Below, piece by piece: positions 1 through 7,221 of a stretch of DNA of 9,257 nucleotides. Under the pieces are notes generated by a model that worked only from the letters and a program-made list of their open reading frames with translations, did no database searches and was not told where the DNA came from. A program made the position numbers and the translations under genes. The number at the start of each line of letters is the position of its first letter. Position 1 is the first letter of the stretch. The stretch spans positions 1-9,257 of the forward strand of contig CADCUU010000026.1 of NCBI GenBank assembly GCA_902805995.1, written 5' to 3'. The DNA comes from an uncultured Rubellimicrobium sp. (lineage in GTDB: Bacteria > Pseudomonadota > Alphaproteobacteria > Rhodobacterales > Rhodobacteraceae).

Positions 1-735
1 ATGACCTCGTCCCATGAACTCCGCGCCATTGCCGACGTGGTGGACAAGTTCGACATCCCCGCCGTCAAGGTCACGGGCGGCCAGCGCATCGACATGTTGG
101 GCATCCGCAAAGAGGACCTGCCCGCCGTCTGGGCCGACCTTGGGAAAGCTGGCTTCGTCTCGGGCCAAGCCTATGCCAAGGGCCTGCGGACTGTGAAGAC
201 CTGCGTGGGCAATACCTGGTGCCGCTTCGGCACGCAGGACTCCACGGGCTTCGGTATCCGGCTGGAGAAGTTCATGTGGGGCTCTTGGACGCCCGCCAAG
301 CTCAAGCTCGCCGTCTCCGGCTGCCCCCGCAACTGCGCCGAGGCGACCTGCAAGGACATTGGCATCATCTGCGTGGATTCGGGCTTCGAGATCCACTTCG
401 CGGGCGCCGCCGGTCTCGACATCAAGGGGACCGAGGTCCTGGGCCATGCCGCGACCGAGGACGAGGCGCTGGAGATCGTGGTGGCGCTGACGCAGATGTA
501 CCGCGAGCAGGCCCGCTACCTCGAACGCATCTACAAATGGGCCAAGCGCATCGGCACGCCCGAGATCAAGCGCCAGATCATCGAGGACACGGAGCGGCGG
601 CGCGCCTTCTTCGACCGCTTCGTCACCTCCCAAAGGTTCGCCCAGGTGGACCCCTGGTCCGAGCGCGTCTCGGGCAAGGACAAGCACGAGTTCAAGCCGA
701 TGGCGGTCGTCGGCTATCAGGAGGCTGCGGAATGA
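1..735 (+). CDS. nirB: Assimilatory nitrite reductase large subunit, C-terminal part (5' end outside window)
   Basis: NirB is the cytoplasmic NAD(P)H-dependent nitrite reductase that takes nitrite to ammonium with six electrons at a siroheme coupled to a [4Fe-4S] cluster. The visible 244 residues are the sulfite/nitrite reductase-like C-terminal domain. The siroheme/cluster cysteines fit C-X5-C ... C-X3-C: C68 and C74 in TCVGNTWC, C108 and C112 in SGCPRNC. The stretch VKVTGGQRIDMLGI (about residues 23-36) is also typical of NirB. The family is usually about 800 residues or more, so the FAD/NADH part and the central [2Fe-2S] region lie upstream. The ATG at position 1 is almost certainly an internal Met, not the start. 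The TGA at 733-735 overlaps the ATG of nirD, indicating a NirBD enzyme made by coupled translation. In Paracoccus denitrificans the equivalent protein is called NasB. Confidence 0.95.
   Translation: MTSSHELRAIADVVDKFDIPAVKVTGGQRIDMLGIRKEDLPAVWADLGKAGFVSGQAYAKGLRTVKTCVGNTWCRFGTQDSTGFGIRLEKFMWGSWTPAKLKLAVSGCPRNCAEATCKDIGIICVDSGFEIHFAGAAGLDIKGTEVLGHAATEDEALEIVVALTQMYREQARYLERIYKWAKRIGTPEIKRQIIEDTERRRAFFDRFVTSQRFAQVDPWSERVSGKDKHEFKPMAVVGYQEAAE
719..724 (+). promoter_or_regulatory. Ribosome binding site of nirD
   Basis: AGGAGG inside the end of nirB lies 7 nt before the ATG at 732. It fixes the nirD start at the ATGA overlap rather than at any upstream in-frame codon. Confidence 0.75.
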
Positions 736-1067
736 GCATCTGGATCGACATCGGCGCCGTGGACGACCTGCCCCTGCGCGGCTCGCGCTGCGTGCAGACG
801 CCCACGGGCAAGGTCGGCGTCTTTCGCACCGCCGACGACCGCGTCTTCGCGATCCGCAACGAATGCCCCCACAAGGGCGGCCCGCTGACCGAAGGGATCG
901 TCCACGGCCACTCCGTCACCTGCCCGCTCCACAACTGGGTTATTTCGCTCGAAACCGGCAAGGCCCAGGGCGCCGACGAGGGCGCGGTGGAGACCATCCC
1001 CGTCAAGGTCGAAGGTGGCCGTGTGCTCCTCCTGCGCGCCGCCATCGGCGCGAGGGTCGCGGCGTGA
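732..1067 (+). CDS. nirD: Nitrite reductase small subunit, Rieske-type [2Fe-2S] protein
   Basis: The 111-residue protein is a Rieske-fold small subunit that partners NirB in assimilatory nitrite reduction. The [2Fe-2S] ligands are all present: C45-P-H47 in NECPHKGG and C64-P-L-H67 in TCPLHNW, separated by 16 residues (C-X-H-X16-C-X2-H). Some NirD proteins, such as the E. coli one, lack the cluster ligands, so this is the cluster-bearing version. In Paracoccus denitrificans the counterpart NasG is thought to carry electrons from the NADH/FAD site of NasB to both nitrite and nitrate reductases. By analogy this protein may also feed the NasA encoded next to it, which is an inference. The start is chosen for the AGGAGG site and the 4-nt overlap with nirB. 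The stop forms a GTGA overlap with nasA. Confidence 0.95.
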   Translation: MSIWIDIGAVDDLPLRGSRCVQTPTGKVGVFRTADDRVFAIRNECPHKGGPLTEGIVHGHSVTCPLHNWVISLETGKAQGADEGAVETIPVKVEGGRVLLLRAAIGARVAA

Positions 1068-3718
1068 GCGGAGAGGTCCGGACCACCTGCCCCTATTGCG
1101 GCGTGGGCTGCGGCATCCTCGCCCGCATCGACGGGGACCGTGTCCATGTCCGGGGCGATCCGGACCACCCCGCGAACTTCGGCCGCCTCTGCTCCAAGGG
1201 CTCGGCCCTGGGCGAGACGATGGCTCTCGATGGCCGCGTTCTCCACCCGGAGATCAAGGGCCAGCGCGCCACCTGGGATGCCGCGCTCGACCTCGTGGCC
1301 GAGCGGTTCGCCGACACGATCCGCGACCACGGCTCCGACTCCGTCGGCTTCTATGTCTCCGGCCAACTCCTGACGGAGGACTACTACGTCGCCAACAAGC
1401 TGATGAAGGGCTTCATCGGCTCGGCGAACATCGACACCAACTCGCGCCTTTGCATGGCGTCCTCGGTCGCGGGCCACAAGCGCGCCTTCGGAGAGGACAT
1501 CGTGCCGGGCACCTACGAGGACCTGGAGCAGGCCGATCTCGTGGTGCTCGTGGGCTCCAACCTCGCCTGGTGCCACCCGGTCCTGCATCAGCGCCTCCTC
1601 GCGGCCAAGGAGAAGCGCGGCACGAAGATCGTCGTCATCGACCCCCGCCGGAGCGCCGCCGCCGAGGACGCCGACCTCCACCTTGCCATCAAGCCCGGCA
1701 GCGACGTCCTCCTCTTCAACGGGCTTCTCGCGCACCTCGCGGCCACCGGCGCCACCGACCCCGCCTACGTCGCGGCGCACACCATCGGTTTCGACGCCGC
1801 CCTCGCGCTCGCTCAGGCCGATGCCTCGGACCCGGCAAAGGTCGCCAAGGGCTGCGACATCCACCCTGCTGACCTCGTCCGCTTCCTCGACTGGTTCACG
1901 ACCACCGAGCGCACCGTCACCGTCTACAGCCAGGGCGTGAACCAGTCCGCCCACGGCACCGACAAGGTGAACGCGATCCTGAACTGCCACCTCGCTACGG
2001 GCCGCATCGGGCGCGGGGGGATGGGCCCGTTCTCCGTCACCGGCCAGCCCAACGCGATGGGCGGGCGCGAGGTCGGCGGCCTCGCCAACCAGCTTGCGGC
2101 CCATATGGGGTTCAGCGCGCCCGAATTGGACCGCGTGTCGCGCTTCTGGAGCGCCCCGAACCTCGCCCGGACTCCCGGCCTCAAGGCCGTGGACCTGTTC
2201 GAGGCGGCGCGCCGCGGCCAGATCAAGGCGCTCTGGGTCATGGGCACCAACCCCGCCGTCTCCATGCCAGACGCGGGCCGCGTCCGCGACGCGCTGGGCC
2301 GCTGCGATTTCGTCGTCGTATCGGACGTGACCCGCACCGACACGACGCGTTACGCCGACGTCCTCCTCCCCGCCGCCGCCTGGGGCGAAAAGGACGGCAC
2401 CGTCACCAACTCCGAACGCCGCATCTCGCGCCAGCGCGCGTTCCTTCCCCTGCCCGGCGAGGCCCGCCCCGATTGGGAGATCGTCACCGACGTGGCCCGC
2501 CGGATGGGGTTCGCAGACGCCTTCCCCTACCAATCCCGCCCGGAGATCTTCCGCGAACACGCCGCCCTGTCCGCCTTCGACAACGACGGCGAGCGCCTTC
2601 TCGACCTCGGCGCCCTCGCCGATCTTCCCGACCACGCCTACGAAGCCCTACACCCTGTCCAGTGGCCAGCGAAGCGGAACGCCGAGCCGGGCGGCCGCCT
2701 CCTCGTTGACCGCTTTCCCACCCCCGACGGATGCGCCAGGTTCGTCCCGGTTCGACAGGAAGGCCCCGCCAGGCCCGTCGATCGCGACTACCCCATCGCG
2801 CTCAATACCGGCCGCCTCCGTGACCAGTGGCACACCATGACGCGCACGGGCTTCGTCCCGCGCCTCATGGGCCACGCCTCCGAGCCCGTGCTCGACCTCG
2901 CCCGTCGCGAGGCGCAGTCCCTTGGCCTCCATGACGACGATCTTGTCCGGATCGAGAGCCCCCTCGGCGAGGCGCTCGCCAAGCTCCGCATCTCCGACGC
3001 CCAGCGCCCGGGAGAGGCCTTCCTGCCCATGCACTGGAGCGGCCTCTTCGCCGCCCGCGCCTCTGCCGCGACCGTCTCCAACCCCGCCACCGACGCCCTT
3101 TCCGGCCAGCCCGAGCTGAAGCACGTCCCCATCCGCGTGACCAAGGCTCCTGTCCGCTGGGTCGGCCTGCTCCTGACGCGGCGCGACATCCGCCCCACCG
3201 GCCTCCTTCACTGGAGCCGCGCCCGCGTCCCCGGCGGCTGGGCCTACGAGCTGACCGGTGCCGAGCCCCCGAAGGAAGGCGTCCTCCTCGCCCGCGCGCT
3301 CCTCCCCGCCTCTGCTCGCGACATGCTCATCGACTATGCCGACAAGCGGGCCGAGACCTGGCGTGCCGCGTCCATCGCTCCCGATGGAACCCTCGCCGAA
3401 GCGCTCCTCGTCGCACCTCCAGCCAAGCTCCCCGACCGGAACTGGCTGCTGTCCCTCCTCGCCTCGGGGGAGCCCCTGAGCGCTCTCGACCGCCGTGCGC
3501 TCCTCTCGGGCCGGGCGCCTACCCCGCAGCCCGACAAGGGCCGCATCGTCTGCGCCTGCATGAGCGTCGGCCTTAACGACATCGCCGCCGCCGTTCGCGC
3601 CGGGGCCACCACCGTCGAGGCCATCGGCCAGACCACCCGCGCGGGCACCAACTGCGGCTCCTGCCGCTCCGAGATCAGGGAACTCCTCCATGCGCAACGT
3701 CTCCACGCCGCCGAGTGA
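1064..3718 (+). CDS. nasA: Assimilatory nitrate reductase catalytic subunit (Mo-bis-MGD, with C-terminal [2Fe-2S] domain)
   Basis: This 884-residue molybdoenzyme reduces nitrate to nitrite in the cytoplasm. The N-terminus carries the [4Fe-4S] motif C9-X2-C12-X3-C16 ... C43 (TTCPYCGVGC, then RLCSKG). The probable Mo ligand is C130 in NSRLCMASS, as in the NarB/NasA/NapA group. Residues about 313-338 hold the family stretch GRIGRGGMGPFSVTGQPNAM. The C-terminal molybdopterin-dinucleotide binding domain covers about 576-690 (starting YPIALNTGRLRDQWHTMTRT). A BFD-like [2Fe-2S] domain closes the protein from about 826, with C830, C832, C864 and C867 (VCACMS ... NCGSC), as in Klebsiella-type NasA and unlike cyanobacterial NarB. 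There is no Tat signal, fitting a cytoplasmic assimilatory role. The GTG start at 1064 overlaps the nirD stop (GTGA), with GAGGG at 1052-1056 as the ribosome site. An upstream extension of this frame would lie inside nirD and is rejected. Paracoccus denitrificans calls this gene nasC. No dedicated flavoprotein donor gene is visible. Confidence 0.96.
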   Translation: MSGEVRTTCPYCGVGCGILARIDGDRVHVRGDPDHPANFGRLCSKGSALGETMALDGRVLHPEIKGQRATWDAALDLVAERFADTIRDHGSDSVGFYVSGQLLTEDYYVANKLMKGFIGSANIDTNSRLCMASSVAGHKRAFGEDIVPGTYEDLEQADLVVLVGSNLAWCHPVLHQRLLAAKEKRGTKIVVIDPRRSAAAEDADLHLAIKPGSDVLLFNGLLAHLAATGATDPAYVAAHTIGFDAALALAQADASDPAKVAKGCDIHPADLVRFLDWFTTTERTVTVYSQGVNQSAHGTDKVNAILNCHLATGRIGRGGMGPFSVTGQPNAMGGREVGGLANQLAAHMGFSAPELDRVSRFWSAPNLARTPGLKAVDLFEAARRGQIKALWVMGTNPAVSMPDAGRVRDALGRCDFVVVSDVTRTDTTRYADVLLPAAAWGEKDGTVTNSERRISRQRAFLPLPGEARPDWEIVTDVARRMGFADAFPYQSRPEIFREHAALSAFDNDGERLLDLGALADLPDHAYEALHPVQWPAKRNAEPGGRLLVDRFPTPDGCARFVPVRQEGPARPVDRDYPIALNTGRLRDQWHTMTRTGFVPRLMGHASEPVLDLARREAQSLGLHDDDLVRIESPLGEALAKLRISDAQRPGEAFLPMHWSGLFAARASAATVSNPATDALSGQPELKHVPIRVTKAPVRWVGLLLTRRDIRPTGLLHWSRARVPGGWAYELTGAEPPKEGVLLARALLPASARDMLIDYADKRAETWRAASIAPDGTLAEALLVAPPAKLPDRNWLLSLLASGEPLSALDRRALLSGRAPTPQPDKGRIVCACMSVGLNDIAAAVRAGATTVEAIGQTTRAGTNCGSCRSEIRELLHAQRLHAAE

Positions 3719-5165
3719 CGCCCCCGCCGCACCGGCAAGGGTCGAGCCTCTCTCGGTCCTGCCTGTCTTCTTCGACCTCCACGGCAAACGGGCGCTGGTG
3801 GCCGGTGGCACCGACCCCGCTGCCTGGAAAGCAGAGCTGCTGGCCGCAGCCGGGGCCGAGGTCACCGTCGCCGCGACCGACCTGGACGACGAAATGGCTC
3901 GCCTCGTCATGTCGGGCACGGTGCAGCACCTCCCCCAGGACTGGACCCCCGACCTCCTCCGGGGCTGCGCCCTCGCTATCGCGGACGAGGAAGATCCGGA
4001 GCGCGCCCAAGCCTTCGTGAATGCCGCCCGCGCCGCCGCCGTGCCAGTCAACGTCATCGACAATCCAACTTTCTGCCAGTTCCAGTTCGGCTCCGTCGTG
4101 AACCGCTCTCCGGTCGTCGTCGGCATCTCCACCACCGGCGCGGCTCCCATCCTCGGCCAAGCCGTCCGCCGCCGGATCGAGACGCTCCTCCCCCGCTCCC
4201 TCAGCCAATGGGCCGCCCTCGCCCAAGCCCTCCGCGACACCGTGGCCGAACGACTGACCCCCGGTCCCGCCCGCCGCGCCTTCTGGGAAGCGCTCGTGGA
4301 CCGCGCCTTCGGTGCCGCGCCCCAGGCCAGCGCCCAAGCCGACCTCCTGACGCTTCTCGACGCGCCCGCGAGGACGAGCGGCCATGTCACCTTCGTCGGT
4401 GCGGGCCCTGGCGACCCGGAGCACCTGACCCTCAAGGCCGTCCGCGCCCTTCAGGCCGCCGACGTGATCCTCTTCGACGATCTCGTGTCCGACGAGGTCC
4501 TGGAACTCGCCCGCCGCGAGGCCAAGCGCATCCTCGTGGGCAAGCGCGCGGGCCGCCCCTCCTGCCAGCAGTCCGAGATCAACGACATGATGGTGACGCT
4601 CGCCAAGGCGGGCCGCCGCGTCGTCCGGCTCAAGTCCGGCGACCCCATGATCTTCGGCCGCGCGGGCGAGGAGATCGCCGTGCTCCGCTCCCATGGCCTG
4701 CCCTACGACGTCGTCCCCGGCGTCACGGCGGCGCAGGCCCTCGCGTCAAGCCTCGGCCGATCGCTCACCCACCGGGACCATGCGAAGTCCGTGCGCCTCG
4801 TTACCGGCCATTCCCGGCACGGCGGGCTGCCGGAGGACCTCGACTGGCGCGCCTTGGCCGACCCTTCGGCGACGACGGTCTTCTACATGGGCGGACGGAT
4901 GTCGGCCGAGATCTCGCGCCGCCTGATCGGCCTGGGCCTGTCGCCCGCCACGCCCGCCGCCATCGGCTGCGCGCTGGGGCGTCCGGGCGAGCGGACGATC
5001 CTCACCCGCCTCGACGAACTCGCGGCTGCGGTCGCCTCCTGCGATCCGTCGGAGCCGCTGCTGATCGGCCTGGGTCAAGCCTTTGCATCCGCGGCGGCGC
5101 TCAGCCAGGCGGACGACGATCAGGGGGTTGCTCCGCAAGCGTTACATCGTCGTGCGAGCGCCTGA
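3690..5165 (+). CDS. cysG: Siroheme synthase, trifunctional CysG
   Basis: CysG makes siroheme from uroporphyrinogen III: the C-terminal domain methylates it to precorrin-2, and the N-terminal domain oxidises this with NAD+ and inserts iron. Siroheme is the cofactor NirB needs, which explains its place in this operon. The 491 residues show a Rossmann-like domain (about 20-130) with LVAGGTDPAAWKAELL at 36-51, then NVIDNPTFCQF with D124, which aligns with the catalytic aspartate region of E. coli CysG, and NRSPVVVGISTTGAAP at 138-153. The methyltransferase domain starts near 231 with FVGAGPGDPEHLTLKA (235-250), followed by RLKSGDPMIFGRAGEE (313-328) and VPGVTAA (342-348). The glycine motif has Thr where E. 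coli has its third Gly; I believe this is usual in alphaproteobacterial CysG, but did not check. The ATG lies inside nasA (29-nt overlap) with AGGGA at 3677-3681. The last dozen codons are poorer in G/C third positions and include a TTA codon at 5142-5144. Confidence 0.95.
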   Translation: MRNVSTPPSDAPAAPARVEPLSVLPVFFDLHGKRALVAGGTDPAAWKAELLAAAGAEVTVAATDLDDEMARLVMSGTVQHLPQDWTPDLLRGCALAIADEEDPERAQAFVNAARAAAVPVNVIDNPTFCQFQFGSVVNRSPVVVGISTTGAAPILGQAVRRRIETLLPRSLSQWAALAQALRDTVAERLTPGPARRAFWEALVDRAFGAAPQASAQADLLTLLDAPARTSGHVTFVGAGPGDPEHLTLKAVRALQAADVILFDDLVSDEVLELARREAKRILVGKRAGRPSCQQSEINDMMVTLAKAGRRVVRLKSGDPMIFGRAGEEIAVLRSHGLPYDVVPGVTAAQALASSLGRSLTHRDHAKSVRLVTGHSRHGGLPEDLDWRALADPSATTVFYMGGRMSAEISRRLIGLGLSPATPAAIGCALGRPGERTILTRLDELAAAVASCDPSEPLLIGLGQAFASAAALSQADDDQGVAPQALHRRASA

Positions 5166-5302
5166 GGGATAAGGTCGTCCTCCGCCTGCCATGCGCCCAC
5201 GTCCTGCGCCTCGTCCGGCATAGGGTCACCGGCCCGGAACGGCGTGAAAAACCAGAGGACCACGCCTTCCTTGGCGAGCCAGATTGGCCGAAGCCGCCAT
5301 AT
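5120..5302 (-). CDS. Possible small protein gene directly downstream of dppF, start unclear
   Basis: I do not recognise this protein. After the dppF stop (5327-5329) the same minus-strand frame stays open for 68 codons to a TGA at 5120-5122. From the ATA at 5300-5302 it reads WRLRPIWLAKEGVVLWFF, then an acidic part (DPMPDEAQDVGAWQAEDDL) and a basic, cysteine-containing end (RRCNACGATP). Over the first 49 codons from that ATA, 39 end in G or C, while only 22 have G or C at position 2. That contrast is what coding sequence in this genome looks like and is not expected of spacer DNA. The hydrophobic stretch is short and could be one membrane-associated helix. There is no canonical start near the 5' end: the first in-frame GTG is at 5261-5263 and the first ATG at 5219-5221. 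It could be a small gene with a rare start, a remnant that lost its start, or a former extension of DppF. The last 46 nt overlap the end of cysG antisense and look less coding. Confidence 0.4.
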   Translation of the reverse strand: MWRLRPIWLAKEGVVLWFFTPFRAGDPMPDEAQDVGAWQAEDDLIPQALARRCNACGATP

Positions 5303-5308
5303 GGCGGC
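5293..5308. repeat. 16-nt perfect palindrome between the converging operons
   Basis: GCCGCCATATGGCGGC equals its own reverse complement. It can fold as a 6-bp GC stem with a four-base loop on either transcript. It lies 18 nt past the dppF stop on the minus strand and 127 nt past cysG on the plus strand. No T-run follows on either side, so a bidirectional terminator is possible but weakly supported. It also spans the ATA where the small minus-strand ORF may begin. I see no stronger terminator anywhere in 5166-5326. Confidence 0.35.
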
Positions 5309-5326
5309 CGCGCCCTCAACACCCCC

Positions 5327-6373
5327 TCACGTTGCGGGACGCCGCTCCTCCAGCCCGCGCCGCCGGTTGGCCTTGCCTTCGACCCGCGCGCGGATCGCAT
5401 TGATGGACGTCACCGGAGTCGCCGCGAAAAGCGTACGCGTGTAGCCGTGCTGCGGGTCGGCAAAGACCGCCTCGCGCGATCCCCGCTCCACCACCTCGCC
5501 GCGCAGCATGACCATCACCTCGTCCGCGATGTGGCGCACCACGGACAGGTCGTGGCTGATGAAGACATAGGTGAGCCCGAACTCCTTCTGGAGATCTGCC
5601 AGAAGGTTGAGCACCTGCGCCTGCACCGAAAGGTCCAGCGCCGAGACCGGCTCGTCGAGCACCAGGATCGCCGGGTTCACCATCAGCGCCCGCGCGATGG
5701 CGATGCGCTGCCGCTGCCCGCCCGAGAACATGTGAGGATAGCGGTCGAAATGCTCCGGCAGGAGGCCGACCTTCTCCAGCATGGCACGCGCGCGGTCCCG
5801 CCGTTCGGCGGCAGGGAGGTCGGTATTCAGCTCCAGCGGCTCCATCAGGACGTTGCCGACCTTCTGGCGGGGGTTCAGGGAGCCGTGGGGGTTCTGGAAC
5901 ACGATCTGCACCCGGGACCGCAGGTCGCGCGAGGGCCGCCGCCCCGCGATCTCGACCGGCTTCCCTTCGATAAGGAGGGTGCCGGAGGTGGGCGGGTCGA
6001 TCAGGGTGATGATCCGCGCCAGAGTCGATTTCCCGCAGCCGCTTTCGCCCACGATGGCCAGCGTCTTGCCGCGCGCCACAGCGAAGTCCACGCCTCGGAC
6101 GGCCTTCACCACCTTGGCCCCGCGAAAGAGCCCGCCTCCCACGTGGTAGTCGCGCGTGATGGCCCGCCCCTCAAGGACGGGGTCCACCGGCGATGGGCCC
6201 GGATGCGTGACAGGTGCCCCACCCGCCGGACGCCGTCCCGTCTCGTCCGGCCTCGCCATCGGGGCTTCGGCGCCAGCGGGCCCGACGCCCTGCTGCCGTT
6301 CCACCCCTGGGCCGATGCCGCGCGGGTCGGTCGTGCCCGGACCCTCTCCGGGGCGGTCGTCGCGGGCGCTCAT
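5327..6373 (-). CDS. dppF: Peptide/nickel-type ABC importer ATPase, DppF/OppF family
   Basis: This is one of the two cytoplasmic ATPases that power the importer encoded upstream on the same strand. In the 348-residue product, the nucleotide-binding domain starts near residue 66 and shows Walker [10 protein letters not shown] (109-117), Q-loop Q160 in [11 protein letters not shown], signature SGGQRQR (217-223), Walker B ILVLDE (236-241) and switch histidine H274 in SHD. Two features are unusual. Residues 1-65 form a Gly/Pro-rich, low-complexity extension absent from typical DppF. The protein also ends soon after [10 protein letters not shown], without the cysteine-containing tail found in E. 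coli-type DppF. The ATG at 6373 overlaps the dppD stop by 4 nt (ATGA), which supports it, but Met39 (codon at 6257-6259) is a possible alternative. Assignment to the DppF/OppF family is firm; the transported substrate is not known. Confidence 0.92.
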   Translation of the reverse strand: MSARDDRPGEGPGTTDPRGIGPGVERQQGVGPAGAEAPMARPDETGRRPAGGAPVTHPGPSPVDPVLEGRAITRDYHVGGGLFRGAKVVKAVRGVDFAVARGKTLAIVGESGCGKSTLARIITLIDPPTSGTLLIEGKPVEIAGRRPSRDLRSRVQIVFQNPHGSLNPRQKVGNVLMEPLELNTDLPAAERRDRARAMLEKVGLLPEHFDRYPHMFSGGQRQRIAIARALMVNPAILVLDEPVSALDLSVQAQVLNLLADLQKEFGLTYVFISHDLSVVRHIADEVMVMLRGEVVERGSREAVFADPQHGYTRTLFAATPVTSINAIRARVEGKANRRRGLEERRPAT

Positions 6374-7218
6374 GACGCGCCCCCCGTCAGCTGGTCCATG
6401 TAGTCCTTCACCGTGGACAGGCGACGTCCCGTGGCGTTCTCGGGCAAGGCCGACAGGAGCGCCTTGGTGTAGGGGTTCTGCGGCGCCTCAAAGAGGTTCA
6501 GCACCGGCGCTTCCTCCATCTTGCGGCCCTGGTACTGGACCACGACGCGGTCCGCCGTCTCGGCGACCACGCCCATGTCGTGCGTGATGAGGATGAGGGC
6601 CATGCCGTGATCCTCCTGCAGGGTGAGCAGCAGGTCGAGGATCTGCTTCTGGATCGTCACGTCGAGAGCGGTCGTCGGCTCGTCCGCGATGAGGAGCTTC
6701 GGGTTGCAGGCGATGGCGATGGCGATCATGACCCGCTGACACTGCCCGCCCGACAGCTGGTGCGGGTAGCTGCGCAGCTTGTCCGCAGGATCGGGCAGGC
6801 CCACCGCGGTCAGCAGCTCCACCGCCCGGGACCGCGCCGCCCGGCCCGCCATGCCCAGGTGGAACCGCAGGACCTCCTCGATCTGGAAGCCCACGGTGTA
6901 ACATGGGTTCAGGCTCGCCATCGGTTCCTGAAAGATCATCGTGATCTCGCGCCCGATGATCGCCCGCCGCTCGGCGTCGCCGATGGTCAGCAGGTCGTGC
7001 GGGCCAAAGCGCATGACGTCGGCCGTGACGGTGGCCGTGTCGGGCAGGAGGCCCATCACCGCCAGCATCGCGACCGACTTGCCCGAGCCGCTTTCGCCTA
7101 CGATGGCCAGCACCTCGCCCCGGTCGACGGTCATGTCGATGCCCCGAACGGCGTGGAACGGCCCGGCGGAGGTGTCGAAGCTGACGGATAGGTTGCGGAT
7201 TTCCAGAACGGCGGCCAT
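6370..7218 (-). CDS. dppD: Peptide/nickel-type ABC importer ATPase, DppD/OppD family
   Basis: This is the partner ATPase of DppF; the two would form a heterodimer under the DppB/DppC membrane pair. The 282 residues show Walker A GESGSGKS (41-48), Q-loop Q97 in [11 protein letters not shown], signature LSGGQCQR (155-162), Walker B LLIADE (175-180) and switch histidine H213 in THD. The signature loop has Cys at 160 where Met, Ser or Arg is more familiar. E. coli-type DppD is about 325-330 residues and ends in a conserved oligopeptide-transporter C-terminal region with cysteines. Here the protein stops about 20 residues after KALLSALPE, so that region is missing. The reading frame is intact and runs cleanly into dppF with an ATGA overlap, so I read this as a short form of the family and not a broken gene. 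It begins 3 nt after the dppC stop. Confidence 0.93.
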   Translation of the reverse strand: MAAVLEIRNLSVSFDTSAGPFHAVRGIDMTVDRGEVLAIVGESGSGKSVAMLAVMGLLPDTATVTADVMRFGPHDLLTIGDAERRAIIGREITMIFQEPMASLNPCYTVGFQIEEVLRFHLGMAGRAARSRAVELLTAVGLPDPADKLRSYPHQLSGGQCQRVMIAIAIACNPKLLIADEPTTALDVTIQKQILDLLLTLQEDHGMALILITHDMGVVAETADRVVVQYQGRKMEEAPVLNLFEAPQNPYTKALLSALPENATGRRLSTVKDYMDQLTGGAS

Positions 7219-7221
7219 GCC

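Noticed and set aside
1..3. ATG at the first base taken as the nirB start
   Set aside because: The protein would lack the FAD, NADH and central domains, and the sequence begins mid-domain in conserved NirB. The true start lies upstream of the window.
863..1063. Upstream extension of the nasA frame to an ATG at 863
   Set aside because: The added 67 residues lie inside nirD in another frame and are Arg/Pro-rich. The GTG at 1064 starts right before the conserved cysteine motif and has a ribosome site.
692..2635. 647-codon open frame on the minus strand opposite nirD and nasA
   Set aside because: It is antisense to well-conserved nirD/nasA sequence and shows no family motif, with a Gly/Ala/Val/Arg/Asp-rich composition typical of reverse frames in GC-rich genes.
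2648..4435. 595-codon open frame on the minus strand opposite nasA and cysG, with a second 339-codon one at 3675-4694
   Set aside because: Both run antisense to certain genes and translate to low-complexity Gly/Ala/Arg-rich sequence. Stops are rare in such frames at this GC content.
5101..5400. 99-codon minus-strand ORF with an ATG at 5400
   Set aside because: It overlaps the 3' end of dppF in another frame and its translation is Arg/Ser-rich without pattern. The neighbouring frame at 5120-5326 has far better codon statistics.
4208..6403. 731-codon open frame on the plus strand running from cysG through the gap and across dppF
   Set aside because: It crosses two opposite genes out of frame, is Arg/Pro-rich in the first part and mirrors the dppF sequence in the second. 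It is a shadow.
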